NCBI GenBank assembly: GCA_947683625.1 | Contig: CANTUR010000057.1 | Location: 2,106,501-2,170,500, forward strand | Source of the DNA: Mallotus nudiflorus | Lineage: Eukaryota > Streptophyta > Magnoliopsida > Malpighiales > Euphorbiaceae | Direction of reading: 5' to 3' | Length of the DNA stretch: 64,000 bases | In this document: positions 45,229-55,770 of the stretch, in pieces | Position numbering within the stretch: position 1 is the first letter of the stretch | Layout of the letters: the number at the start of each line of letters is the position of its first letter | Notes under the pieces: model-generated | Database searches by the model: none | What the model was told of the DNA's origin: nothing | Seen by the model: only the letters and a program-made list of their open reading frames with translations | Made by a program: the position numbers and the translations under genes

Positions 45229-45763
45229 TATATATATATATATTGGATGCATTCTTTCTGAATGAATGTAACTAAGGAGAATACTCAATTACACACAACT
45301 TACTCAGAATGAATCACGTTAATAGACAATAATTTTTTTTTATTAACAAAAGTCCTCATCCATTATTGAAAAGCAAGTTCCACGCATATTATGGTTATAG
45401 TTTCCCTAAGAATACTTAACTCTTTAAAACCTAAGCTTAAATCTTTACCATACTAGCTTTAAGCATAGTTTGTAAGTTGACTAAACATTCTTCAAATTTT
45501 AGAAATAATAAAAAGAGATAAAAAGATAAACTTAAAACTTATACTAAATGAAAATTTAAAATTCTATCAATTGAGCATGAAAAGTTAATTACTCACATAA
45601 TAATAAAAAGAAAAGTCAATCAAAATGAAAATGATCTTGAAGAGAACTCAAATTAATAATATAGAGAAGATAAAAGTAAGCAATATTAAGCATAGATGAC
45701 AATAACAATAACAAAAACACCATGCAAAACAAAACTATTAATATTATTAATAATATTTCCGTC
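45229..45763 (-). other. Athila-C 3' spacer, distal part
   Basis: Minus-strand non-coding sequence continuing the spacer across the viral insertion. No gene found. Confidence 0.5.
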
Positions 45764-47038
45764 CCCCACACTTGGAATGCACATTGGCCTTAATGTGTTA
45801 TTAGTAAAGTAAGGAAAGGAAAGTAGTACTCCCTTAATCATTAGTCAGGGTAGGTAGAGGAGACTCGATGTGATATCTGGAATGGGCAAAGAATTGGTTT
45901 AACTTATACTCCATTTTTCTTTGCCTATGATCAAGTTGTTGATTTTGAATCTCCATTTCATTCAACTAGCACTGCATAACTAGTTGTGTATCCAAAATTT
46001 GATTCCAAATAAGGGGCTATGCACTTGAAGAACCACCGGCTTCACCTGGCATAGGATAAGTGAGTAATGGTATCACCAAGTGGTGTATAATGATGAAATC
46101 CCTCCATTGGGACAACATCTCCTTCCTCTTCTTGAAATTCCTCAACTGGTGGTGATTTTTCTATTCCTCACCAACATGATGTTGATTATACTAGAACTAA
46201 TAAGAATGTAGCATCCACAAATTTGCCTCTCACAAAAGCTTACTTTGTAAAGTAAGAACACTCAACAACACGAGTATAATCATCAAGGTTAACATTTAAA
46301 GCTTTAGCAATAATGGTAACAACATGTCCATGAGTAAGAGGGGCATCTTTTCATGCAGCTCAAGTTAACAACTGATTGAAAATCCAATAAGTTCAACATA
46401 CTTATTTTTTACTATGAATGCACCATATTAAAAACAATTCTTGTGCAGAAACATAATTGAATTCAGATTTTTGAAAGATGACACATGGAAGAACTTTATG
46501 CAACAACCAATATTTTAAATCCTTAATAAACATAGCCTTGCATTTCTTAGATTGAATTGGTGTTTACAAATCAGTTAGAAATGCCCAAAACTCATTTAAT
46601 TTAAAGGATGATAGGGGATCATATAAACCATCCTTTTTTAAGCCAAAGACACGTTGCATGAAAGAGTATGTAAGTTGTTGCTTATTTCCTTATATGCAAA
46701 ATTCTAGAATTTGTGAGTTGTTTGAGTTCACATCTAAAGTAGTGTAAAATTTTGTAATTAACTCCACATAAGTGTCTTCATGCATTGATACAAACTTCTT
46801 AAGCCCATATGTTGTCAACAATTGGTTAAAAGAATCTCCTACCCACATCATTAAGGAGAGAATTAGGAATATACTTACGACCTATAATTTCTTTAAACTT
46901 AATGATTGTGAACTTAGCACCTTCTTCATGGGAAATGATTGGAAACTTAGCTTTATAAGCAGGTGCAAGATTCTTTTGTTCTTGATGTTCTTCCTTAATG
47001 TGTGGTCATTTAGAAGAGGAACTCTTTGTCTTGCCCAT
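45764..47038 (-). pseudogene. Athila-C env-like/plant-transposon-domain region
   Basis: The minus-strand frame starts MGKTKSSSSK at 47038, followed by FTIIKFKEIIGRKYIPNSLL (about 46908) and later LHYFRCELKQLTNSRIL and FHATCLWLKKGWF (to about 46630). The arrangement resembles the 3' ORF of Athila elements, often annotated as Athila ORF or putative plant transposon protein. Many stops are present. A GTGTGGGGGACGG purine stretch at 45764-45776 marks the end. Opposite-strand frames here are shadows. Confidence 0.45.
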
Positions 47039-48090
47039 CTTTAAAAGCTCACTAACTTTAAATCATCAGAGTAAGAATATGTAGGGATTGAAGAAAATTT
47101 TGATGAGAATGGGTGTTAGGGAAGAAGAAGAGAGTAAATATGGAGAGGAAATGAAAAACAAAGAAAATTAAAAGAAGAGAAGGATGGGCTTCGGTTATGG
47201 TATAGAGTTAGGGAAAAAATGAAAAGACAAAAATGAAAAGTTGAGATTGATGGATGGAGTATAAAGAAGAAAAAAAGGAAAGATATATAGAAGAGTAGCG
47301 AAACATATGGGAATTTAAAGAAATTAGGTGTTGAAAAGTGCAGTCAAAGGGGATATATATAGGTAGTAGAGTAAGGAGAAGGGTGTAAGTTGATTGTTAA
47401 AGGTCATGACCTTTCTTAGAAAAGGACATGACTATTCATTATTTATATTGTAGTAGTTATTATTATTTTTAGATTATATAGTGATAATAAAGAGAAAAAT
47501 AAAATGAAAATGTGTGTTATATATAAATAAAATATGTTATGATGCAAAGAAATGTGTATGTATAATTATATATGTAATATTTAACAAAATTATGAAACTT
47601 AGGTGAAGGCACGAGTAGGCACCATTGTGCCAGCTCAGCACATGAGCTTTCTATGACAAGTCATTATGTAGGTGCTGACTCGACATACACAAAATGACAA
47701 GTGAGGCTATGTCTCTGTAACGAGTCATCACAGTGGATGACTCAGCATAAAAATTGATTAATTTTGCAAAAATATAATTGAATGAGGTAGAAGAAAACAA
47801 TATTTATGTGTACTAGTCTATAAATACAAAAATATAGATAAAAGAAAATAGAAACACAAATTTAAATTAATTTGATAAAAAAATTATAAATAAAACTACC
47901 GGTATTAAAATGTGGTTCTAATAAAAGTTTAAGAAAAATATTGATAAAATAAAATAAAAAATAAAAAAATAGACAAGACATAAAATATATAATATAGATT
48001 GGTATAGTATACTAAATATGAAACAAAAGTAAATAGAAATGTGGAATAATACATGCTATAATTAATGGTCTATAGCTTGCCCTTACCTTG
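47039..48090 (-). other. Athila-C spacer between integrase and env-like region
   Basis: Non-coding. It includes a block at 47610-47755 (aagtcattatgtaggtgctg, gagtcatcacagtggatgac) resembling the LTR block at 31980-32180, and a minus-strand CTATATATAT TATA-like motif near 47355. Confidence 0.5.
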
Positions 48091-49494
48091 TTCTAATTAA
48101 GGTGTAGATAAAGAGATGGACCGGCTTGGATCAATAGCTTCACTAATCAAATAAGGCTTGAGATGATGTCCATTAACCTTAAAGATTTCCCCCTTTTCAT
48201 TAGTAATATCTACTGCACCATTAGGATGAACTTTGAAAACCTTGAAAGGACCTGACCATCGTGACTTCAACTTTCTCATAACCAACCCGAGTCTTGAATT
48301 ATAAAGGAGAATAAGATCTCCCTTATGAAATTCCTTTTTAGTTAAATGCTTATCATGTCATAACTTAGTGCGATCCTAATATAAATTTTCATTTTCATAA
48401 GCATTCAATCTCAATTCCTCTAACTCATTAAGTTAAAGTAATCTCTTTCTTCTAGCTTTCTTCAAGTCAAAATTCAGAGGCCTTATTGCCTAATAGGCCT
48501 TATGCTCTAATTCAATGGGTAAATGGCATGAATTCCCTTAAATCAATTGATAAGGAGTAAGGCTAAATGGGGTTTTGAAAGCTGTCCTATATGCCTATAA
48601 AGCATCATTAAGCTTCAGTGCCCAATCTTTCCTTAAAGAACATATGGTTTTCTCAAGAATCCACTTAACCTCCCTATTACTCACCTCAACCTGCCCACTT
48701 GTTTGTGGGTGATATGGAGTAGCTATTTTGTGTGTTACCCCATACTTCTTCAAAAGAGCCTCTATTACATGATTATAATAATATGAACCTCCATCACTTA
48801 TCAATGCTTTTAGAGTACCAAACCTTAGAAAGATTAATTTCTTGAGCATCTTCTTAACAAATTTAGCATCATTGGTAATGGTTGGCATTGCTTCCACCCA
48901 CTTTGAGACATAATCAACCATAACCAAAATTTATTTATAACTTAGAGAACTAGGAAATGGACCCATGAAATCTATTCCCCAAACATCAAAAAGCTAAACT
49001 TCAATAATTCCTTTCAAAGAAATCTCATGTTTTCTAGATATATTACCCATTCCATGACATCTATAACATGTAAGCACAAATTCTCTAGCATCCTTAAATA
49101 AAGTAGGCCACCAAAAACCAGATTTGAGTACCTAAGATGTTGTTTTTGATGCACCACAATATCCATTAACATCTAAGGAATGGCAATTTCTCAAAACATC
49201 TTAAACTTCATCTTGAGGAATGCACCTCCTAATCAAATCGTCCGCACATCTCTTATAAAGCAGTGGCTCCTCCTAATAGTAGAATATACTATCATACAAG
49301 AATTTTTTTCTTTGTTTATAATCCATCCCATAAGGAAGAATATCGCTCATAAGATAATTAGCAATATCTGCAAACCATGGAAGTTCCTTTGATGCCACAC
49401 TAAGGAGGTGTTCACCATGAAATGTCTTATTAATTGGTACACTATCATCATGTTCCTTTAACCCTTCTTGGTCTAATCTTAATAGATGATCCAA
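48091..49494 (-). pseudogene. Athila-C integrase
   Basis: Minus strand: pre-core segment LPWFADIANYLMSDILPYG (49494-49273), a decayed zinc region, then the core MVMVDYVSKWVEAMPT with the first Asp (48927-48880), LKALISDGGSYYYN with the second Asp, and SGQVEVSNREVKWILE with the catalytic Glu, open 48595-48927. The C-terminal GPF/Y-like module LKSRWSGPFKVF and NGHHLKPYL is at 48285-48097. The core triad looks intact, but the domain is cut into separate frames. Confidence 0.85.
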
Positions 49495-49990
49495 AATAAG
49501 GTTTTCACTTCCTTTCTTGTCTCTTACTTCCCAATCAAACTCTTAAAGCCTTAAAATCCATCGTAGGAGCCTAGGTTTTGCATCTTTCTTACTTAGAAGG
49601 TACTTAAGAGCAACATGGTCTGAATACACAATCACCTTCTGCCCTACAAGATATGCTTTAAACTTGTCAAATGCATAAACAATAGCAAGAAACTCCTTCT
49701 CTATAGTGGTATAGTTAATTTGAGTATCATTTAGTAGCTTGCTAGCATAAGAAATCATATAAGGCTTTCCTTCCTTCCTTTGACCTAAAATAGCCCCCAC
49801 TGCAAATTTACTTGCATCATATATAATTTCAAATGGTTGCTCCTAATTAGGTAGTTGCAAAATAGGTGTTGAAATAAGAGCTTTCTTTAAAGTTTCAAAT
49901 GCTTCAATACATGCCTTATCAAACTCAAAAACAACATTCATAGCAAGTAATTTGCATAAAGGTTTTGCTATCTTAGAGAAGTCCTTAATA
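49495..49990 (-). pseudogene. Athila-C RNase H
   Basis: MGAILGQRKEGKPYMISYAS, then YTTIEKEFLAIVYAFDKFK with the catalytic Glu, then VIVYSDHVALKYLLSKKDAK with Asp, open 49543-49800. It is the classic Ty3-type RNase H order after RT. Confidence 0.85.
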
Positions 49991-50553
49991 AATCTTCAAA
50001 AAAACCTGCATGTCCAACAAAGCTTCTTATATCCTTAACAGACTTCGATGATGGCAAATTAGCAACCACTTCTATCTTTACCTTATTGACTTCAACGCCT
50101 CTTTTGATACCGAATGGCCAAGAACGATTCCTTCTTGTGCCATAAAATGGCATTTTTGCTAATTCAAGACCAATCCATGCCCAACACACCTGTCAAGAAC
50201 TTTAGAGAGATTGTCCAGACAATAGGAAAAATTAGTACCATACATACTAAAGTCATCCATAAAAACCTCTACACAATCATCAAGTAAATCACTAAATATT
50301 AAAAACATGCATCTTTAAAAAGTTGCAGGTGCATTACATAAACCAAAAGGCATATGCCTAAAGGCAAAAGTACTATAAGGACATATAAAGGTAGTCTTAA
50401 CGTGGTCTTTGGGATGAATAAGAATTTGGTAAAAACCACTAAGTCCATCTAAGTAACAAAAATATGAAAAATTAGCTAGTCTCTCAAGAACTTGGTTAAT
50501 AAAAGGCAATGGAAAATGATCTTTCCTAGTTGCTTTATTTAACTTCTTATATG
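49991..50553 (-). pseudogene. Athila-C reverse transcriptase, N-terminus missing
   Basis: YKKLNKATRKDHFPLPFINQ at the truncation, GLSGFYQILIHPKDH, TTFICPYSTFAFRHMPFGL and CNAPATF (50557-50315), then VFMDDFSMYG with the catalytic MDD at 50252-50272. LNQ-type continuation KCHFMAQEGIVLGH is near 50150. The first third of RT is absent because another sequence abuts at 50553. Confidence 0.88.
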
Positions 50554-50990
50554 TCATGACCTCAACCGGGAGTCATGACCAGAGCTAGGGAATGGGAATT
50601 CTTTTGAATCCAGAACCTGTAGCAAGCTTTAAAATAATAAAAACATGCAATAATCAAAATGAAATATGCACCAATATTTAAATCTCAAACTAATATAATA
50701 AAAATAACTCTGTCATATCATAAAATAAAATATATTAATACAATATTCAGAGAAAGGCCTCAGAATTCACAATCAACATGTAATTATAAAGTACAACTCA
50801 CTATTATAGTTTTCTACAGTACAAATAAAACTAAGTAGTTTACATAAACAAGCTAGGGCTGAATAAATCCGATGGATAGGCCTACTGCTAAGGTTTGAAG
50901 AAGAATCTCCTGAAAAATCAACTGAGGGGAGTCAAACCTTACTGAGTGAATTGTTATAATATATATACATGCATTTCAATACAGACTGCT
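50554..50990 (+). mobile_element. LTR fragment, Del/Tekay-like start
   Basis: TGTCATGACCTCAACCGGGA followed by gtcatgaccagagctaggga starts exactly where the Athila RT stops. The duplicated tcatgacc words and the later gggagtcaaacc...gagtga sequence (50936-50962) recall LTRs of Del/Tekay chromoviruses. The right edge is approximate, where Tat-A similarity begins. Confidence 0.45.
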
Positions 50991-52000
50991 TAAAAAAGTA
51001 CTATATCTAAGGCAAAAAAAATCCCGTTGAGTTAAAAACCTAAAAATTGTAGCTCAAGCAAAAGTTAAGGAATTCATGCTAGGTTAAAAATCCTACATGG
51101 GAAACCTAGGCAAAAGTTAAAGAAAGAGAGAAAATACTTAATTAGGAAACTTAAGAAGGCTAGCTGAGGATAGGGGTAACCTTGAGTTTGAAATTTGTAT
51201 GAATGCACCTATGCTTTTCTTAAATAACTTCAATAAAATAAGAATGATTGCCGATTTAAGCAAATGTCTTTAAAAATTGCAACACATTTTATCATCATCA
51301 ATTGCATCAAGCATGCTTTGCACTTTATTTCATTACATGACCATAATTCTTAACTCTCTTTTTAAGTTCAACCATTATCGTCAAAGCCTAAAAAAAAAAA
51401 CAGCCCAGCTAGGTGTGAAGAGCGCCGAGAGGAGACATCCTAGGCTAAAAGAAGAAGAAAAAGAAAACCCAGCTAAGTGTGAAAAGCTCCAAAAGGAGAT
51501 TCCTTAGGCAAAGAAGGGAAAAATAAAGGAGGCAGGCAAGAGCAACGACAAACATCATCAATGATGCACAGTAAGAAGCATATACAGTGATAATCATACA
51601 AGTATCATATAGCACATATGGGACAAATGCCCAGATACAACATCCAGAGTCCATAACCTTGGGAAGATGATACAACAAAGCAAACCATAGGCCAAAAGTC
51701 CTACACCTAGCTCCTAAAACAACTACATTGGTCATAGCTGCAATCAGAAGTAAGCACCAATCCTGCTCAAGCATCTCCCTTATCTAATCCGGGCTCATCA
51801 TTGTTCGTCACAAAAAATGATAGTCGTGACTCCAGCTCACTAATATGATTATGATAATCCATGTGCTCCTACTCCCATTCATGGCTAGAGTGATAGTATT
51901 CAACCTGCTGACATACTGTATATCATACATGCATACATAAAACATGTGGATAAATAAACAGTTACAATAAAGAAGGCATACCCTCTGAGTGTTCACAAAC
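50991..52000 (+). other. Tat-A post-pol untranslated region
   Basis: Degenerate units containing ttaaaaacctaaaa, ctaggcaaaagttaa and cccagctaagtgtgaaaagc match the style of the Tat-B 51-bp array, so Tat-A sequence resumes here. No gene. Confidence 0.65.
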
Positions 52001-54297
52001 TCCAAAAAGCGCTATTGTTCACTCCGTGTAATGGTATACCAGTACTGACCAGTGGAGATAGGAATTTATAAAAGTAAGCATATAAGTCAATCACCACTCA
52101 CCAAATAAATGAAACAAAAGCAAAACAAGTGAAATAAAACATGAACATAGGTAGTATCAGGAGGAGCAACACTCGACTGAGGAAAGCCAGGGAAAGGCAA
52201 ATCAAAATGCTCTAGCATGGGCAATCACCTCAATATGAAGTGTGCCCTCATTCTCCTTAAAATTAGACATAGATCTCTTTCGATGAGATCCTTGCCATTG
52301 CAGATAAGCTCTCATAACTTGTGTCAATTACAGTTTATTACTAATAAAGTTTGTTACATGCTTGTTCAAAACAGGAATAAAAGCCTATTGGATTAGAGGA
52401 AGCAACTCTTGACAATTCACATGATGGCCCGGTCCTCGAATCTGAAGGATAAGATGCATCTGCCTGAGGAGGTGGAGGTGGAGGAAAAGTGCCACTAGCC
52501 ATAGTGTTAATCAGCTAAGGAATCAACACATCATCATAAGGCAAGCCTACACCCTCTAAGAGACTCTCAGAGGACTATCCCATCATAGCAGTAGCAAGCT
52601 CATCACCCGAAAACATGTCACCAGAAGGAGGAATAAGGACTCTCCTTGCAAATGGACCATCCTACCAATGATGAACTGGCTCATCCAAATACCACACTTT
52701 GCTAGTAAGGCCAGAGAGCAACACTTGTCTATTCGTCAGCTGCCATACAATCACTATTTTTGCCATCCAATGTGACCTTGCCCCCACTAGTAAAGGAAGA
52801 TTTGCTCAAAAGGCAAGAATGAATAAAGAATCTCTAAAAGAGAAACAACTAACACAGTAGGAGTCAGACATACCTGATCAGGGGATAGCTTGCCCATATA
52901 GTCTTAAGCCACTACACAATCCTCAATCAAATCAATAGTCCTCTTAATCCAATAGGAATAACAAGGAAAGCCGTCCTCTAGGAAATGCTTTATGGTTAGA
53001 TGAGGGAGAACCCTAAACTCATAAGCCCAGATATGTCAGAACTAGGAAGTTAGAAATAACAAACTAGAGATAAAGTGCAAAAAGAATAGACATGAGAACT
53101 CCTACTCACATCCAACATTAATAAGCATCCATAGATCCTCGAGCAACCTCGACATGTTGCATCAAGGCTTGAGTACATATGGGCAAAAGCGGCAGTACCC
53201 TGATAATACCTTGAAAAGCCATCCAAAACCTTTAGAACATGCAAAAATCACAAACTACGCATACCCAAAGGGTTCAGGAATATGACAACACTCAACAAGT
53301 AGGAAAAAAAGTAGTGAGTAAACTACTGTGCTGAAATAAGACTGTCATTGTACATTGTTCACACGGAAGAAATAAAATCAGTGTAACGAGTGAGGTATAG
53401 GCAACCAGACTTCATAGGAGTGGCCACCCCAAGTAACTCCATGGTAAGGTGCCTCCTCATTACCATAGAAGAGCACTCCTTCTCACTAAAGAGAATGGGC
53501 TCTCTAAAAAAGCTCAAGTGCATAATAGTAGCAAAGTCCAAAGGAGTGATGGTCATCTTTTTAACAGGTAGATTGAAAATATGCATCGTGTCCATCCATC
53601 GCTCTATCAATGCATATATAGCAATTTGACTTGATGTATATGAGTCATAAGATAATGTAGTAATAACCCAGTCAAAACTCTTCCCAGCAATCATCTATTT
53701 CACACATAATGAAGACCTTGATAATACATGCTAACCTTATTGAAACTACCAGGTAGTACAGTAACAGACCTACGAGGCTACAAATAACATGTACGCTATC
53801 AAACATTCACACAATTAATAAATAGTAACACATTTTTTTCTGTTATTTAACAGGAACAATAATAAAAGCTAAAAAGAAAAACATCACGGTAAGCACTAAT
53901 AGACAATCATAATTAGAAAATAAAGCAAGAGCTATCAGCCATTAGCATTCACAATAAATTTATGACTTAATAGACAGGTATAATAAGTATTATAGAGCTA
54001 TAACTACAACAACCTCATACAGGAAAATAAATAGCAAGGCAGCTAATTAATAAGCTTCAGAAAAAATAAGGGCAAAGAAGGACTTACCTGGTGATGATGA
54101 TGAGCCTAAGTGTGAGTCTCTAAATTGCAAACCATAGGAATCAGGTCTCCTCGAGAAATCTGAGGACCCTAAGTGCCAGACGGACCATTAATACTAGTCC
54201 CTACAGTGGAAGTCTCAACTCTAGTGGCCTCTGTGAAGCTACCCTCCACATCCAAAAATATATCCTCCAGACCCTCCAAAATGTTAGAGAATTCCAT
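52001..54297 (-). pseudogene. Tat-A antisense region, plant mobile domain-like, with intron signals
   Basis: On the minus strand ATG at 54297 opens MEFSNILEGLEDIFLDVEGS. It has one stop at about 54170 and reaches a consensus donor CAG|GTAAGT (intron from 54087). The next block, 53694-53359, reads IAIYALIERWMDTMHIF and KKMTITPLDFATIMHLSF, the plant mobile domain N-terminal pattern. A third block, TAAFAHMYSSLDATCRG and YGCLLMLD (53200-53115), ends at a GTGAGT donor-like site. The blocks match Tat-B's antisense region in order. The PMD family is linked to plant transposons and MAIL-type proteins; its role in retroelements is not settled. Confidence 0.68.
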
Positions 54298-54429
54298 CTT
54301 ATATAGAGAAAAAAAATTCAAAATTAAAAAAAACAGAGCAAAAAAACCCGAAACTTGAAAAGGGTTAAGAAAAGACAAAAAACACTTAAAGAAGGTTGGA
54401 AGAAGCTTCCTTGAACCTAAAAAATGCAT

Positions 54430-54600
54430 GTCTTAAGTAGACAAGGGAGGGGGAGGTGAGTGGCCATGTGCTAGGCGCGTGATCACATGCTCCACACTCG
54501 TAGCCACGTGCACTTCCCCCCTCCACGTGCTCCTGTACAGTTGTACGTGCACTCTAAGACTTTGTACACTCATTTCTCTAGTCTTAAACCTCCATTTGAA
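54430..54600 (-). promoter_or_regulatory. G-box-rich block upstream of antisense region
   Basis: Two CACGTG boxes (near 54504 and 54522) and other CpG motifs (ggcgcgtgatcac) lie 130-300 bases before the antisense ATG. The composition resembles the LTR U3 block at 10780-10890. Promoter activity is inferred only. Confidence 0.35.
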
Positions 54601-54870
54601 CATAAGACATACATCAAATTCACATAAGAATACACCGATGAGGACTACATCTATCTAAAGACATTGTGTGCGACTTTATCACTTTCAAAAACTCAGAACC
54701 TCCCGAAAGAAGAAAAATAAGAAAGAATCATCGAAAGGATACCTTGCTCAAAATCATCAAAATAACATCTACAATACAACAAGTAATAACATCATAATTA
54801 TTGCATCATCACCAACCAAGACTAAAAGAGAATGACACATTACACTAATCACAATGATCATAATAATCTA
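54601..54870. other. Tat-A spacer
   Basis: Short A-rich sequence with no feature. Confidence 0.4.
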
Positions 54871-55635
54871 TTCGCCTGACACCTAAAGAGGTTATAGTGG
54901 CATGATTTTGTTCACTGACACTTGAAGAGGTTATAGTGGTAGTATTTATCTTTTTTCCTAACACCTAAAGAGGTTACAGTGGCAATATCTATCTATTCAC
55001 CTAACACCAAAAGAGGTTATAGTGGCAGTATTTATCTTTTCACCTAATACCTGAAGGGGTTATAATGGTAGTATCTATCTATTTGCCTAACACCTAAAGA
55101 TGTTATAGTGACAGTATATGTCTATTCGCTGACACCCGAAGAGGTTATAGTGGCAGTATCTATCTGTTTGCCTGACACCTAAAGAGGTTATAGTGAAAAT
55201 ATCTATTTATTTGCCTAACATGTGAAGAGGTTATAGTGGCAATATCTATCTGTTCACTGACACCTGAAGAAGTTATAGTGGCAGTATTTATCTTTTTGCC
55301 TAACACGTAAAGAGGTTATAGTGGCATGATTCTATTTGCATGACATTTAAAGAGGTTATAGCGGCAATATTTATCTTTTCACCTGACAGCTGAATAGGTT
55401 ATAGTGGCAGTATTTATCTTTTTACCTGACACCCAAAGAGGTTATAATGGCAATATTTATCTTTTCGCTTGACACCTGAAGACGTTATAGTGGCAGTATC
55501 TGTTTATTCACATGAGACATGAAAAGATTATAGTGGTAGTATTTATCTATTCGCCTGACACCTGAAGAGGTTATAGTGGTAGTATTTATCATTCACCTGA
55601 CACCTGAAGAGGTTATAGTGGTAGTATCCCAACAA
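54871..55635. repeat. About 43-bp minisatellite, roughly 17 copies (Tat-A)
   Basis: The unit has cctgacacctgaagaggtta and tagtggcagtatctatct. The spacing of ggttatagtgg is mostly 38-45 bp. It lies between the antisense region and the polypurine tract. Confidence 0.9.
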
Positions 55636-55755
55636 TCTAATCATAATAACACAACACTCAGGTAAGTACCACTCTCTTTAGAAAATGAGTTTTTGCATCT
55701 TTGCATTTGCTTCATGTGTATTGACACTAGCACTAGGTGGCTATGCAACACACAT

Positions 55756-55770
55756 AAAGCAAGGGGTAAC
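55756..55770 (+). promoter_or_regulatory. Tat-A polypurine tract
   Basis: aaagcaaggggtaac directly before the right LTR. Confidence 0.7.

Larger units (their letters stand above)
30955..50553 (-). mobile_element. Athila-like Ty3/gypsy element (Athila-C), 5' truncated
   Basis: Minus strand. Reading from 50553: RT, RNase H, integrase, a spacer, an Athila env-like region, 3' spacer (split by the pararetrovirus), the polypurine tract at 32449-32464 and the 3' LTR 30955-32448. Athila character comes from ATRKDHFPLPFINQVLERLA in RT, LKSRWSGPFKVF and FKVNGHHLKPYL at the integrase end, and a cttgaggg...aagtgtgggggaat tract before the LTR. The 5' LTR, gag, protease and RT start are missing at 50553. 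Confidence 0.88.

Noticed and set aside
47600..47760. A separate solo LTR within Athila-C
   Set aside because: Only short words match the Athila LTR; no terminal TG/CA pair or target duplication could be found.
53390..53629. 79-codon plus-strand frame in Tat-A
   Set aside because: It is the shadow of the minus-strand plant-mobile-domain block, which has the recognisable motifs.
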